This document shows positions 15,329-23,973 of a stretch of DNA of 38,332 nucleotides, one piece after another. A program made the position numbers and the translations under genes. Every line of letters starts with the position of its first letter. Position 1 is the stretch's first letter. The DNA is from Pelagibacteraceae bacterium AG-349-L17 (GTDB taxonomy: Bacteria; Pseudomonadota; Alphaproteobacteria; Pelagibacterales; Pelagibacteraceae), in the NCBI GenBank assembly GCA_003278805.1, contig QCDC01000013.1, positions 1 to 38,332 of the forward strand. The letters run 5' to 3'. A model generated the notes under the pieces. The model saw only the letters and a list, made by a program, of their open reading frames with translations. It was not told where the DNA came from and searched no databases.

Positions 15329-16725
15329 TGATATCTGCAAACCTATCTGCAATTTTTTATTTAATTTCTGGTGTACTGTTTATTCTTGCTCTTAGAGGCT
15401 TGTCTTCTCCCGAAACATCTAGACAAGGCAATTTGTTTGGTATTTTAGGAATGATTATTGCAATAACAGTAACATTCTTATCAACAGGTAATTTTTCCTC
15501 AGGATTTATCTTAGTTCTCATATTTATTTTAGCAGGAGGATCAATTGGTGCATTTATAGCTTACAGAATCCCAATGACAGCTATGCCTGAATTAGTTGCT
15601 GGTTTTCATAGTCTCGTTGGACTTGCTGCTGTGTTTGTAGCAATTTCTGCATTTTTAAATCCTGAAGCATTTAATTTAGGTACACCAGGAAATATAAAAC
15701 TTGGTAGTTTGATTGAAATGTCTATTGGTGCTGCGGTAGGAGCCATAACATTCTCAGGCTCTGTAATTGCGTTTTTAAAATTACAAGGAATAATGTCTGG
15801 ATCACCAATTACATTTAAAGGACAACATCCCCTAAATGCAATTATATTAATATCAATTGTTGTTTTAATTTATTTATTATGTTCGACGCAGTCATCTAAT
15901 TTATTTTGGATACTTTTAGCTGTTTCGTTTTTAATTGGTTTTCTTTTAATTATACCAATTGGTGGAGCAGATATGCCTGTTGTAATTTCGATGCTAAACT
16001 CTTATTCTGGATGGGCAGCAGCAGGCATTGGTTTTACATTAGAAAATACAGCTTTAATTATAACTGGAGCACTTGTTGGATCTTCAGGAGCAATTTTATC
16101 ATATATTATGTGTAAAGGCATGAATCGTTCTTTCTTCAATGTTATACTAGGTGGATTTGGAGCAACAGAGGATATCTCAAGTAATTCTAACAAAGAACAA
16201 AGACCTGTTAAAAGTGGTAATGCAGATGACGCAGCTTTTTTAATGAAAAATGCTTCGTCAGTGATAATTGTGCCTGGATATGGAATGGCAGTTGCACAAG
16301 CTCAACATGCTTTAAGAGAAATGGTTGATACACTAAAGAAAAATGATATTAAAGTATCTTACGCTATTCATCCTGTTGCTGGACGAATGCCAGGACATAT
16401 GAATGTTTTATTAGCAGAAGCAAACGTTCCCTATGATGAAGTATTTGAATTAGAGGAAATTAATAATGATTTTGCTAACGCAGATGTTGCTTTCGTTATT
16501 GGAGCTAATGATGTAACAAATCCTGTTGCAAAAACTGATCCCCAAAGTCCTATTTACGGTATGCCAGTACTAGATGTTGAAAAATGTAAATCTGTTTTGT
16601 TTGTAAAAAGAAGTTTATCTCCTGGATATGCTGGTATTGATAATGATCTTTTTTATAAAGAAAACACACTTATGTTATTTGCAGATGCTAAAAAAATGAC
16701 AGAAGACATAACTAAAAATTTATAA
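15328..16725 (+). CDS. pntB: NAD(P) transhydrogenase subunit beta
   Basis: 465 residues, normal length. The N-terminal two thirds form about nine membrane helices, including the GFHSLVGLAAVFVA segment near residue 92. The C-terminal domain III binds NADP(H): IVPGYGMAVAQAQHALREMV near residue 311, HPVAGRMPGHMNVLLAEA near 340, and GANDVTNPVA plus KRSLSPGYAGIDN further on. Proton flow through the membrane domain drives hydride transfer to NADP+. It is the main candidate in this window for NADPH supply and is translationally coupled to pntAB. Confidence 0.97.
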   Translation: MISANLSAIFYLISGVLFILALRGLSSPETSRQGNLFGILGMIIAITVTFLSTGNFSSGFILVLIFILAGGSIGAFIAYRIPMTAMPELVAGFHSLVGLAAVFVAISAFLNPEAFNLGTPGNIKLGSLIEMSIGAAVGAITFSGSVIAFLKLQGIMSGSPITFKGQHPLNAIILISIVVLIYLLCSTQSSNLFWILLAVSFLIGFLLIIPIGGADMPVVISMLNSYSGWAAAGIGFTLENTALIITGALVGSSGAILSYIMCKGMNRSFFNVILGGFGATEDISSNSNKEQRPVKSGNADDAAFLMKNASSVIIVPGYGMAVAQAQHALREMVDTLKKNDIKVSYAIHPVAGRMPGHMNVLLAEANVPYDEVFELEEINNDFANADVAFVIGANDVTNPVAKTDPQSPIYGMPVLDVEKCKSVLFVKRSLSPGYAGIDNDLFYKENTLMLFADAKKMTEDITKNL

Positions 16726-16736
16726 AGGATTGAAAA

Positions 16737-17435
16737 TTGTCTACAAAAGTTTTTTGCGATATCGCTGAATTAGGTTTAATTAAAAAATACAATAAAAAAA
16801 AGATTGTTAAAGGATTTACAACTAATCCAAGCTTAATGAGAAAAGCAGGAGCCCGAGATTATGAAGAATATTCAAAAAAAATCTTAAAAATTTGTAAAAA
16901 AAAACCTATATCCTTTGAGGTGTTTGCTGATGACTACAAAAATATTAAATCGCAAGCTTTAAAAATAAATGAATGGGGAAAAAATGTTTATGTAAAAGTG
17001 CCTGTAACAAATTCAAAAGGTTTTTTTATGGGAAAAATAATTAATGAATTGAATAATAAAAAAATTAAAATCAATATTACAGCCGTATATTCAGCTAAAC
17101 AAACTGCAATGATATTAAAAAAAATAAATAAAAAAACTAAAGTGATAATTTCAATATTTGCAGGGAGAGCTGGTGATAATGGAAAAGATCCTATACCAGA
17201 GTTGAAAAAGAGCATATCTCTTTCAAAGAATTTTAAAAATGTAGAAATACTGTGGGCTAGCGTAAGGGAACCATATAATTATATTCAAGCTAAGCAACTA
17301 AAATGTCATATTATTACAATTCCGCCCTCAATAATTAGTAAAATTGAAAAGTTTGGAAAAAGTTTTAATAAAATGACTATTGAAACAGTTAAGACTTTTT
17401 TAGTTGATAGTAAAAAATCTAAATTCACTCTTTAA
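16737..17435 (+). CDS. Transaldolase / fructose-6-phosphate aldolase family protein
   Basis: 232 residues, close to the short transaldolase type (about 215-230). The likely start is TTG at 16737, because AAAGGA lies 6 bases upstream and no ATG fits the family N-terminus. CDIAELGLIKKY and VKGFTTNPSLMRKAG near residues 8-38 are the family N-terminal motif. VYVKVPVT near residue 85 carries the Schiff-base Lys, and NITAVYSAKQT and SIFAGRAGDNG match later strands. It would exchange dihydroxyacetone units in the non-oxidative pentose phosphate pathway, partnering the transketolase at 24981-26939. It ends one base from the converging waaL-like gene. Confidence 0.85.
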   Translation: MSTKVFCDIAELGLIKKYNKKKIVKGFTTNPSLMRKAGARDYEEYSKKILKICKKKPISFEVFADDYKNIKSQALKINEWGKNVYVKVPVTNSKGFFMGKIINELNNKKIKINITAVYSAKQTAMILKKINKKTKVIISIFAGRAGDNGKDPIPELKKSISLSKNFKNVEILWASVREPYNYIQAKQLKCHIITIPPSIISKIEKFGKSFNKMTIETVKTFLVDSKKSKFTL

Positions 17436-17436
17436 C

Positions 17437-18681
17437 TTATTTTTTAATATATCCAGCCATAACAGCATAATTTATCCAGAATAATCCCGAGGTGTAAGTC
17501 GAAAAAAAACTACCTGATGGCAGCAACGGTATTAAGGCTACTATTATATAAATCATACCTGATAATTGATATAAATTTTTATCTTTTTTATAGTTTTTTA
17601 AAAATAATCCAAAAGAAACTATAATAAATGTTAAAAATATAGAATATCCAAACAAACCTGTTTCAGACATAAATTCATAATGTGTTTGATGGGGATGTGT
17701 ATTTCCTCTTTTGTCATTCTCTTTATGGTCTAAATCGTCATATTTTTTACTAAAACTTTCGATCCTATAATTTTTTATACCAACACCAAAGATTGGATTG
17801 TCTTTAAAAATTTCTTTTGCAACATTATAATGAGCTCCGTAAATAGAATTATCTAAATAATAACTTATGCCATTTTTGGTAAGGATTTTAGCAACTTGAT
17901 TGAAATATCTTATTTTATAATTTTCATTAAAATTTAATATTAATACAAATACTATAATAATGCTTGATAGTGAAAGTAACTTATATTTTAAATTTATCTC
18001 ATAAACTATTAAAATAAATAATGATATTGATATAGCAGTTTTTACAAAGTTAGATCGCTCACCAATCAAGAATGAGATGATGATTAAAATCATTGCAATC
18101 AATATTCCAAAATTTTTCTTTTTAAAGTTTAAATGAAAATAAGATAAAGCAAACAAAGAAAAAGCAGAATAATAATGTCCTATTGTCATTTCTTTTCCGC
18201 TAAAACTAGCAACTCTACCTGGTATTATAGAGCTCATGCCCATTATATTTTTCTTAAAAGTTAATTCGAGAATAATATCAACAAATACAATTAAAAAAAT
18301 TAATGACCACAACCAATATAATTTTTTTAATTCATTTTCCTTATAAGTTAGAATTAACTGTCGAAAAGATAGAATAGAACCAATTATTAGTATGAATTTA
18401 AATACTCTTAAATATGTTAATTTAAAATTATCTGAATAAAGCAGATTAATTAAAAATGATAAAAATAAAAAAATGAGCGAGTAGAGTAAAATTTTATTTT
18501 CTAAATTAAAATTATAATTTTTTTTAAACAATTTAATTAAAAAAATTATATTGATAAGCAGCAAAAATAAATTAATTAATAAATTTCCTAACAGGAATGT
18601 AATTGGGAAGATCGAAAAAAAAATAAATAAATATTTATCCTCAAAGCTTTTGTTGTTTAATTTTAAGAAATATTTAATCAC
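17437..18681 (-). CDS. O-antigen ligase family membrane protein (WaaL/Wzy-like)
   Basis: 414 residues with about 10-12 hydrophobic helices. After a long periplasmic loop the block HPHQTHYEFMSETGLFGYSI near residues 325-345 matches the His...Glu-Thr-Gly-Leu-x-Gly signature of the Wzy_C/O-antigen ligase family. GVGIKNYR before it is also typical. Such proteins join lipid-linked glycan to lipid A core, or polymerise glycan. It is the only glycan gene outside the island. The start is GTG at 18679-18681, just 11 bases from the 3' end of the initiator tRNA, with no ribosome binding site. Ligase versus polymerase cannot be decided. Confidence 0.82.
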   Translation of the reverse strand: MIKYFLKLNNKSFEDKYLFIFFSIFPITFLLGNLLINLFLLLINIIFLIKLFKKNYNFNLENKILLYSLIFLFLSFLINLLYSDNFKLTYLRVFKFILIIGSILSFRQLILTYKENELKKLYWLWSLIFLIVFVDIILELTFKKNIMGMSSIIPGRVASFSGKEMTIGHYYSAFSLFALSYFHLNFKKKNFGILIAMILIIISFLIGERSNFVKTAISISLFILIVYEINLKYKLLSLSSIIIVFVLILNFNENYKIRYFNQVAKILTKNGISYYLDNSIYGAHYNVAKEIFKDNPIFGVGIKNYRIESFSKKYDDLDHKENDKRGNTHPHQTHYEFMSETGLFGYSIFLTFIIVSFGLFLKNYKKDKNLYQLSGMIYIIVALIPLLPSGSFFSTYTSGLFWINYAVMAGYIKK

Positions 18682-18692
18682 TATAGATCAAT

Positions 18693-18769
<77 letters not shown>

Positions 18770-18775
18770 TTAAAG

Positions 18776-18982
18776 TTAAATTCTGTTTTTGAGTTTGCTT
18801 AATTTCTTAACTCTTTTAATATTTTCTTGAAGAATTCTTTTTTTCTTTTCAGACGGTTTTTCATAGGTATTTTTAAGTTTTATTATTTTAAAAAAACCAT
18901 CACGTTGTAGCTTTCTTTTTAAAACCCTTAAAGCTTGCTCTACATTATTATCTTTAACTTCTATTTTAATAACTACCTCCAA
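18776..18982 (-). CDS. rpsU: Ribosomal protein S21 (bS21), start codon ambiguous (TTG or ATT)
   Basis: 68 residues from TTG at 18980-18982, or 64 from ATT at 18968-18970. VKDNNVEQALRVLKRKLQRD and YEKPSEKKKR are conserved S21 segments; S21 helps 30S subunits engage mRNA. No ATG or GTG exists before the conserved core, and an in-frame TAA lies a few codons upstream. A perfect GGAGG (plus-strand 18976-18980) overlaps the TTG but sits 5 bases before the ATT. The ATT also aligns with the initiator Met of typical alphaproteobacterial S21 (MQVLVRDNN from memory). I favour ATT; the listed span uses the outermost start. The stop is 6 bases from the initiator tRNA. Confidence 0.92.
   Translation of the reverse strand: MEVVIKIEVKDNNVEQALRVLKRKLQRDGFFKIIKLKNTYEKPSEKKKRILQENIKRVKKLSKLKNRI
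18976..18980 (-). promoter_or_regulatory. Shine-Dalgarno GGAGG that points to an ATT start of rpsU
   Basis: GGAGG is read on the minus strand, followed by TAGTT and then ATT. The spacing of 5 bases fits a ribosome binding site for ATT, and it is placed inside the frame that a TTG start would use. Confidence 0.55.
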
Positions 18983-19033
18983 AAAACTGTGTAATTAGCA
19001 CTTTTATAAATTTATGTCTATTCATTTTATATA

Positions 19034-19615
19034 TCATGTGGAAATAGAACTAGAATTTTTCTGTTTTTCTTTTTCTTTTTTTTCTCTTTTAATTCTTCTT
19101 TCTGCTTTTTCAATTGCATCCATTAGTTCTTTTTGTGTAAATAAGTTTAGTGCAACAGGGTCTTTTGGATTAAGATTATTATAGTTCCAATAACTTTTGT
19201 TTCTAATTGCAGAAACTGAATTCTTAGTAATCCCAACTAGTTTCGCAATTTGAGAGTCTTTTAAAATATTATGTTGTTTTAAAATCCATAATGCTGAGTC
19301 AGGTTTGTCCTGTCTTTTTGAAAGTGGTATATATTTTTTTATTTTTTTTTCTGAATAGGATATTTCAATATCGTTCCCTTTAATTTGTAATGGTCTATTT
19401 TCATCCTTAGAGGATAATTCTATTTCATCTCTTGATAACTGACCTGAAATTATAGGATTGTATGCTTTTATACCTTTTGCAACCTCTCCATCAGCAATAC
19501 CCTGTATCTCAACTTCGTGTAATTTACAAAAATTTGCAATTTGCTTGAAAGTAAGTGTTGTGTTTTCTACTAGCCAAACAGCTGTAGCCATTGGCATTAA
19601 AGGTGCGTTTGACAT
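19034..19615 (-). CDS. trcR: Cell-cycle transcriptional regulator TrcR (DUF1013)
   Basis: 193 residues. PLMPMATAVWLVENTTLTFKQIANFC at the N-terminus (in part), IQGIADGEVAKGIKAYNPI near residue 37-55 and AKLVGITKNSVSAIRNKSYW near 122-141 are the DUF1013 landmarks. The last one is a helix-turn-helix-like segment. The family is almost confined to alphaproteobacteria, where the Brucella member was described as a regulator of cell-cycle genes. The C-terminal 25 residues are highly charged. It starts directly after the stop of rpmE and is likely co-transcribed with it. Confidence 0.85.
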   Translation of the reverse strand: MSNAPLMPMATAVWLVENTTLTFKQIANFCKLHEVEIQGIADGEVAKGIKAYNPIISGQLSRDEIELSSKDENRPLQIKGNDIEISYSEKKIKKYIPLSKRQDKPDSALWILKQHNILKDSQIAKLVGITKNSVSAIRNKSYWNYNNLNPKDPVALNLFTQKELMDAIEKAERRIKREKKEKEKQKNSSSIST

Positions 19616-19846
19616 TTAATTTTTTTTTTCAGTTTTAAAATTTTGAAATTTTTTGTTAAATTTACTTATTCTACCTTTATCCATTAGTTTTTGTTTTCCA
19701 CCTGTCCATGCAGCATGAGATTTTGGATCAATTTCTAGTTTAAATAAATCTCCCTCTTTACCCCAGGTTGATTTAGTTTGAAATTGAGTTCCATCAGTCA
19801 TTTCAACCTTGATAGTGTGGTAATTTGGATGTATGTCTTTTTTCAT
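19616..19846 (-). CDS. rpmE: Ribosomal protein L31 (bL31), cysteine-free type
   Basis: 76 residues. [39 protein letters not shown] and a final RISKFNKKF match bL31, a component of the intersubunit bridge of the ribosome. The CxxC zinc site of the C+ type is absent, so it does not store zinc. It lies 35 bases downstream of suhB and abuts trcR. That leaves very little room for an independent promoter unless it lies within suhB. Confidence 0.95.
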   Translation of the reverse strand: MKKDIHPNYHTIKVEMTDGTQFQTKSTWGKEGDLFKLEIDPKSHAAWTGGKQKLMDKGRISKFNKKFQNFKTEKKN

Positions 19847-19881
19847 AACGAGACTTATAGCAAAAGAATTCTAGAACACAA

Positions 19882-20622
19882 TTAAAAGTTCTTTAAATTT
19901 TCAAGCATTTTATCATTAATTGCAATGCTTGAAGCCCTGATATCAATATTATTAGTGTTAAATTTATTTAGATTTGTTACGACTCCACCCGCTTCTTCGA
20001 CCATTAAAGCTCCTGCAGCTACATCCCAGAGATTTATATTTTTTTGAAAAAAACCATCTAATCTGCCAGAAGCAACGTATGCTAAATCTAATGCAGCACA
20101 ACCAGTATATCTCATATTGAAATTACTAAATTTCACTCCTTCATGATTGCTTGAAAACAAACAATCATCTATAGAATTTTTTTTTGATACTCTCAATCTA
20201 TGATTGTTTAAATAAGCACCTTTATTTTTTTCAGCAAAAAACATTTCATCTTTAATTGGGTCAAAAATTACACCACTAATTATTTCCCCATTTGATTTTA
20301 AAGCAATACATATCGCAAAATGTGGAATCCCATGAAGAAAATTAGTTGTTCCATCTATTGGGTCTATTATCCAAATATTATCTTTATCTTTGTTATTAAT
20401 TTTTCCTGATTCTTCAGTGATAAATGAATAATTTTTTTTAGATTTTGAGAGTTCATCTATTAAAATTTTTTCAACATGTTTATCGGTTTTGGTTACAAAA
20501 TCTCGGGGACCTTTTTTTGATACTTGTAATTTTTCAATTTCACCAAAATCTCTTATTACTGACTTAGATGCTTTTTCTGTAGCTTTAATCATTAAGTTTA
20601 GAATTGAAGATATAGAGATCAT
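19882..20622 (-). CDS. suhB: Inositol monophosphatase family protein (SuhB-like)
   Basis: 246 residues. EESG near residue 69, WIIDPIDGTTNFLHG near 83-97 and WDVAAGALMVEEAGG near 199-213 are the metal-binding motifs of Li-sensitive inositol monophosphatases. The alphaproteobacterial members act on inositol-1-phosphate or related sugar phosphates; some SuhB proteins also act in rRNA transcription antitermination in E. coli. It starts 2 bases after the efp stop and is the last gene of the tkt-to-suhB run. The efp-suhB pairing is, from memory, recurrent in alphaproteobacteria. Confidence 0.9.
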   Translation of the reverse strand: MISISSILNLMIKATEKASKSVIRDFGEIEKLQVSKKGPRDFVTKTDKHVEKILIDELSKSKKNYSFITEESGKINNKDKDNIWIIDPIDGTTNFLHGIPHFAICIALKSNGEIISGVIFDPIKDEMFFAEKNKGAYLNNHRLRVSKKNSIDDCLFSSNHEGVKFSNFNMRYTGCAALDLAYVASGRLDGFFQKNINLWDVAAGALMVEEAGGVVTNLNKFNTNNIDIRASSIAINDKMLENLKNF

Positions 20623-20624
20623 TT

Positions 20625-21185
20625 TTAAATTTTTTTCAGGTATTCCAAATTTCTTGTGTCAATTATTATTTCATCTCCTGTCTCTATAAATGGAGGAACT
20701 TGAATATTTAAACCGTTATCTAAAGTTGCTGGTTTGTAAGAAGAGGATACTGTTTGTCCTTTAAGTGCTACATCTGTTGTTTCAATTTTACATTTTACTT
20801 GATTTGGTAACTCAATTGAAATTGGTTTTTCGTTGTGAAAACTGACAGAAACCTCAAGATTTTCTGTTAAAAGTTTTTCTTTATCACCGATTGTTTCTTT
20901 TTTTACTTCTATTTGTTCAAATGATTTTGGATTCATAAAAAAACAATTTATTTCATCACTATAAAGATAATTAAAAGTTGTTTCTTCTAGCGAAGCTTTT
21001 TCCACTGTTTCGCTAGATCTAAATCTTTCATTTAACTTTGTATTTTTATTTAAGCTTTTCATTTCAACTTGCGCAAATGCGCCACCTTTTCCTGGTTTTA
21101 CATGTTGAGTTTTCAAAACTTGCCATAAGTCATTTTTATATTCTAAGAGCATTCCAACTCTTATTTCTCCAGCATTGATTTTCAT
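20625..21185 (-). CDS. efp: Translation elongation factor P
   Basis: 186 residues, normal length. MKINAGEIRVGMLLEY and the tip loop HVKPGKGGAF carry Lys33, the site equivalent to E. coli Lys34 that is modified in many bacteria. The C-terminal GDEIIIDTRNLEYLKK resembles the family end. EF-P rescues ribosomes stalled at polyproline. The gene overlaps thiE by 4 bases (ATGA-type) and is followed after 2 bases by suhB. No lysine-modifying enzyme gene (EpmA/EpmB) is seen in the window. Confidence 0.96.
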   Translation of the reverse strand: MKINAGEIRVGMLLEYKNDLWQVLKTQHVKPGKGGAFAQVEMKSLNKNTKLNERFRSSETVEKASLEETTFNYLYSDEINCFFMNPKSFEQIEVKKETIGDKEKLLTENLEVSVSFHNEKPISIELPNQVKCKIETTDVALKGQTVSSSYKPATLDNGLNIQVPPFIETGDEIIIDTRNLEYLKKI

Positions 21186-21796
21186 TTCAATCTTTCTATA
21201 GCTTGTAACGGTTTATATTTTTTATTTTTCCAAATGTAGCCTGAAATAGCTAAAAAATTGGCATTATTCAATAATAGATTTTTATAATTAACAGCATTAA
21301 TTCCACCAATAGCAACTACTGGAGTTTTTGTAAATTTTTTAACTTTGTTTAAAATCTTTACTGAGGCCATATACTTAGTTTTTTTAGTTTTAGATTGATT
21401 AAAAGCACCAAAGGCAATGTAATCAGCTTTAGCCTTAATTGCTTTAATTGCTAAATTCATAGAATTGTGACAAGTAATTCCAATAATTTTTTTACCAAGT
21501 ATTTTTTTTGCTATCTTAATGTTCATATCTTTTTGACCTAGATGACAACCATCTGCATTTAATTTTAAAGCAAGCAAAGGATCATCATTAATTATAAATT
21601 TTACTTTATTTTTTTTACAAATATTTTTAATTTTTTTTCCAATTATTATTTTTTTATTCTGAGAATATCTTTTAATTCTGAGCTGAAAAAAACCTACTTT
21701 TCCAGTTTTTAAAACCAACTTTAGATTTTTATAGAAAGAGTCAGGTATATTGTTTGGAGAAATAAGATAAATAAATTTTTTTTTATTTATTTTCAA
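21182..21796 (-). CDS. thiE: Thiamine-phosphate synthase
   Basis: 204 residues, TIM-barrel type. FFQLRIK near residue 36, NDDPLLALKLNADGCHLGQ near 70-88 (diphosphate and Mg site), ITCHNS near 111, ADYIAFGAFNQSKTK near 125 and VVAIGGINAVN near 157 correspond to the ThiE active-site strands. It joins HMP-diphosphate and thiazole-phosphate to make thiamine phosphate. It overlaps both neighbours (14 bases with the aldolase, 4 with efp), so it is firmly inside the carbon-metabolism operon. No other thiamine genes and no TPP riboswitch are near it. Confidence 0.88.
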   Translation of the reverse strand: MKINKKKFIYLISPNNIPDSFYKNLKLVLKTGKVGFFQLRIKRYSQNKKIIIGKKIKNICKKNKVKFIINDDPLLALKLNADGCHLGQKDMNIKIAKKILGKKIIGITCHNSMNLAIKAIKAKADYIAFGAFNQSKTKKTKYMASVKILNKVKKFTKTPVVAIGGINAVNYKNLLLNNANFLAISGYIWKNKKYKPLQAIERLK

Positions 21797-22793
21797 GTTC
21801 GCTAGACCATTTTCCTTGAGCAGCTAATGTGCTCATTTTAGCTCTATGATTAAAAGTAGTTTGAGTTGCCTCTACATTTTTAATATCATTAGACCAAACT
21901 TTTAAAGCACTTTGTTGAAGAGCTCTTCCATACGAATAGGTCATTATAAAATTTGTATTATTATTTTTATTAATTAAATTTAAATTTTCTGTAGCTTCAA
22001 TTTCAGATTGCCCCCCAGATAAAAAAGCTATTCCAGGAACTTCATTTGGGACTGAATTTTTAAGACAATCTAGAGTTTTTGCAGAAACTTCTTCATTTGA
22101 AATTTTATCTTTTGATTGGTTTCCTGCTAATATCATGTTTGGTTTTAAAATAATTCCTGAAAGATCAACTTTATGTAAAATTAATTCCTCAAAACATTTT
22201 TTTATCACTTCTGATGTTTTGCTCAAGCAAATTTCAGCAGAGTGAGTTCCATTCATTAATACTTCTGGTTCTACTATTGGAACCATTCCACTTTCTTGAG
22301 CTAGTGCCGAATACCTAGCAAGTGCATGGGCATTGCTACTAATTGCTAGATCACTTGGATATTTTTCACCAATAGAATATACACCTCTCCATTTTGTAAA
22401 TCTTGCTCCAAGATCATAATATTTTTTTAATCTATCCCTTAGGCCATCTAATCCCTCTGTAATTTTTTCTTTAGGTGAATTTGCTAAATCTTTTGCACCA
22501 GTATCAACTTTAATTCCAGGAAGTGCACCAGAACTGTATATTAAATCAGGTATTGATTTTCCTGAACTTGAAATTTGATTTATAGTTTCGTCATAAAGAA
22601 TAACACCCCCTATGCATTCCTTCATTCCATCTGATGAAAAAAGAATTTGTCTGAAGGAAAGCCTATTTTCTGGGGTTGATTTGACATTCACCGCTTCAAG
22701 TCTCTTTGTCATAGTTCCATTGCTTTCATCAGCCGCAAGTATACCTTTACCATTTGAAATTATTTTAAGTGCAATTTTATTTAATTCTGACAT
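21783..22793 (-). CDS. fda: Fructose-bisphosphate aldolase, class I
   Basis: 336 residues. GILAADESNGTMTKRL near residue 17, FTKWRGVYSIGEKYPS (Lys134), IVEPEVL near 173 and LSGIILKPNMILAGN with the Schiff-base Lys217 are the hallmarks of the animal/plant-type class I aldolase; FLSGGQSE follows near 257. It interconverts fructose-1,6-bisphosphate and two triose phosphates without a metal. It lies one base after pgk and overlaps thiE by 14 bases. Many alphaproteobacteria pair pgk with a class I enzyme in this way. Confidence 0.95.
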   Translation of the reverse strand: MSELNKIALKIISNGKGILAADESNGTMTKRLEAVNVKSTPENRLSFRQILFSSDGMKECIGGVILYDETINQISSSGKSIPDLIYSSGALPGIKVDTGAKDLANSPKEKITEGLDGLRDRLKKYYDLGARFTKWRGVYSIGEKYPSDLAISSNAHALARYSALAQESGMVPIVEPEVLMNGTHSAEICLSKTSEVIKKCFEELILHKVDLSGIILKPNMILAGNQSKDKISNEEVSAKTLDCLKNSVPNEVPGIAFLSGGQSEIEATENLNLINKNNNTNFIMTYSYGRALQQSALKVWSNDIKNVEATQTTFNHRAKMSTLAAQGKWSSELENK

Positions 22794-22794
22794 T

Positions 22795-23973
22795 TTAATT
22801 TAATGCGGTTATACCAGGAAGGTTTTTACCTTCAAGGTATTCTAAAAAAGCTCCACCTGCAGTTGAAACAAAATTAAAATCATCAACAGCGTTTAAGTTG
22901 TTCAATAAAGAAACAGTGTCCCCACCACCAACAACAGAAAAAATTTTGTTTGCTTTGTTATTTTCAATTATATTTTTTGCTATTTGAATACTTCCATAAG
23001 CAAAATTTGGATTTTCAAAATATCCCGCAGGTCCATTCCAAAGTATAGTTTTACTGTTATCAATAATTTTTCTTATTTTATCTGTAGTTTTAGAGCCAAT
23101 ATCTAATATCATTTCATTAGATAATACTTCGTTCAACTGTTTCTTTTGAGGAGACCCATTTAAATCTTTAGATACAATCACATCTTCTGGATAGATTATT
23201 TTACATTTTTCTTTTTTTGAAAGAGAGATAATTTCTTCAATTATTTTATCGCAATTTTTTTCTTTAATTGACTTTCCAATACTATTTCCAAAATATTCTA
23301 TAAAATTATTGGCCATACCACCAACAATTATAATATTATCAAATTTAGGAATTAAATTTTTAATAACATTGATTTTAGTTGAAATTTTAGATCCTCCAAT
23401 AATACAAGTAATTGGTCTGGTAATTTCAGAGGTTATTTTATTAAGCGCATTCACTTCAAGGTCTAGCTGTAATCCAGAAAACGAGGGCAAGAATTTTGGA
23501 ATCTTATTAATTGAAGCATGGGCTCTATGTGAACAAGAGAAAGCGTCATTGACATAAATATCTCCAAGATTTGATATCATTTCAGCAAATTTATTGTCAT
23601 TTTGCTCTTCTTCAGAATAAAATCTAATATTTTCTAGAACAAAAATATCTTCATTATAGTCACTGAAGAAATTTTTACTTTTTATTTCTTTAATATTTTC
23701 ACTAATAAGTTTTACTTTTCTTTTTAATTTATTTTGCAATTCTTCACAAATTGGTTTTAGAGAGAGCTCTTTAATAATTTTACCTTTTGGTCTTCCAACA
23801 TGAGATAAAATTATAATTTTAGATTTTTCTTTAATTAAAAAATTTAATGTGGGAAGAATTTTATCTATTCTAGTTGTGTCTGTTATCTTGTCTCTTTCCA
23901 AAGGGACATTTAAATCTAGTCTTAATAATATTTTTTTATTGATTAGATTTTTTTCGTTTTTAATACTTCTCAT
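22795..23973 (-). CDS. pgk: Phosphoglycerate kinase
   Basis: 392 residues. LLRLDLNVPL near residue 16, SHVGRPKGK near 58, DAFSCSHRAHAS near 148, the GGSKISTKI loop near 192, WNGPAGYFE near 310 and VGGGDTVSLL near 350 are the conserved substrate and nucleotide segments. It interconverts 1,3-bisphosphoglycerate and 3-phosphoglycerate with ADP/ATP. Its ATG overlaps the stop of gap by one base (TAATG), so the two are coupled. Confidence 0.97.
   Translation of the reverse strand: MRSIKNEKNLINKKILLRLDLNVPLERDKITDTTRIDKILPTLNFLIKEKSKIIILSHVGRPKGKIIKELSLKPICEELQNKLKRKVKLISENIKEIKSKNFFSDYNEDIFVLENIRFYSEEEQNDNKFAEMISNLGDIYVNDAFSCSHRAHASINKIPKFLPSFSGLQLDLEVNALNKITSEITRPITCIIGGSKISTKINVIKNLIPKFDNIIIVGGMANNFIEYFGNSIGKSIKEKNCDKIIEEIISLSKKEKCKIIYPEDVIVSKDLNGSPQKKQLNEVLSNEMILDIGSKTTDKIRKIIDNSKTILWNGPAGYFENPNFAYGSIQIAKNIIENNKANKIFSVVGGGDTVSLLNNLNAVDDFNFVSTAGGAFLEYLEGKNLPGITALN

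Noticed and set aside
15906..16115. Second plus-strand frame inside pntB
   Set aside because: It is embedded in a conserved membrane segment of pntB, has a biased Trp/Phe/Tyr composition and no ribosome binding site.
21797..21830. TPP riboswitch upstream of thiE
   Set aside because: The thiE start lies inside the aldolase gene and no THI-box-like sequence is visible around it or before tkt.
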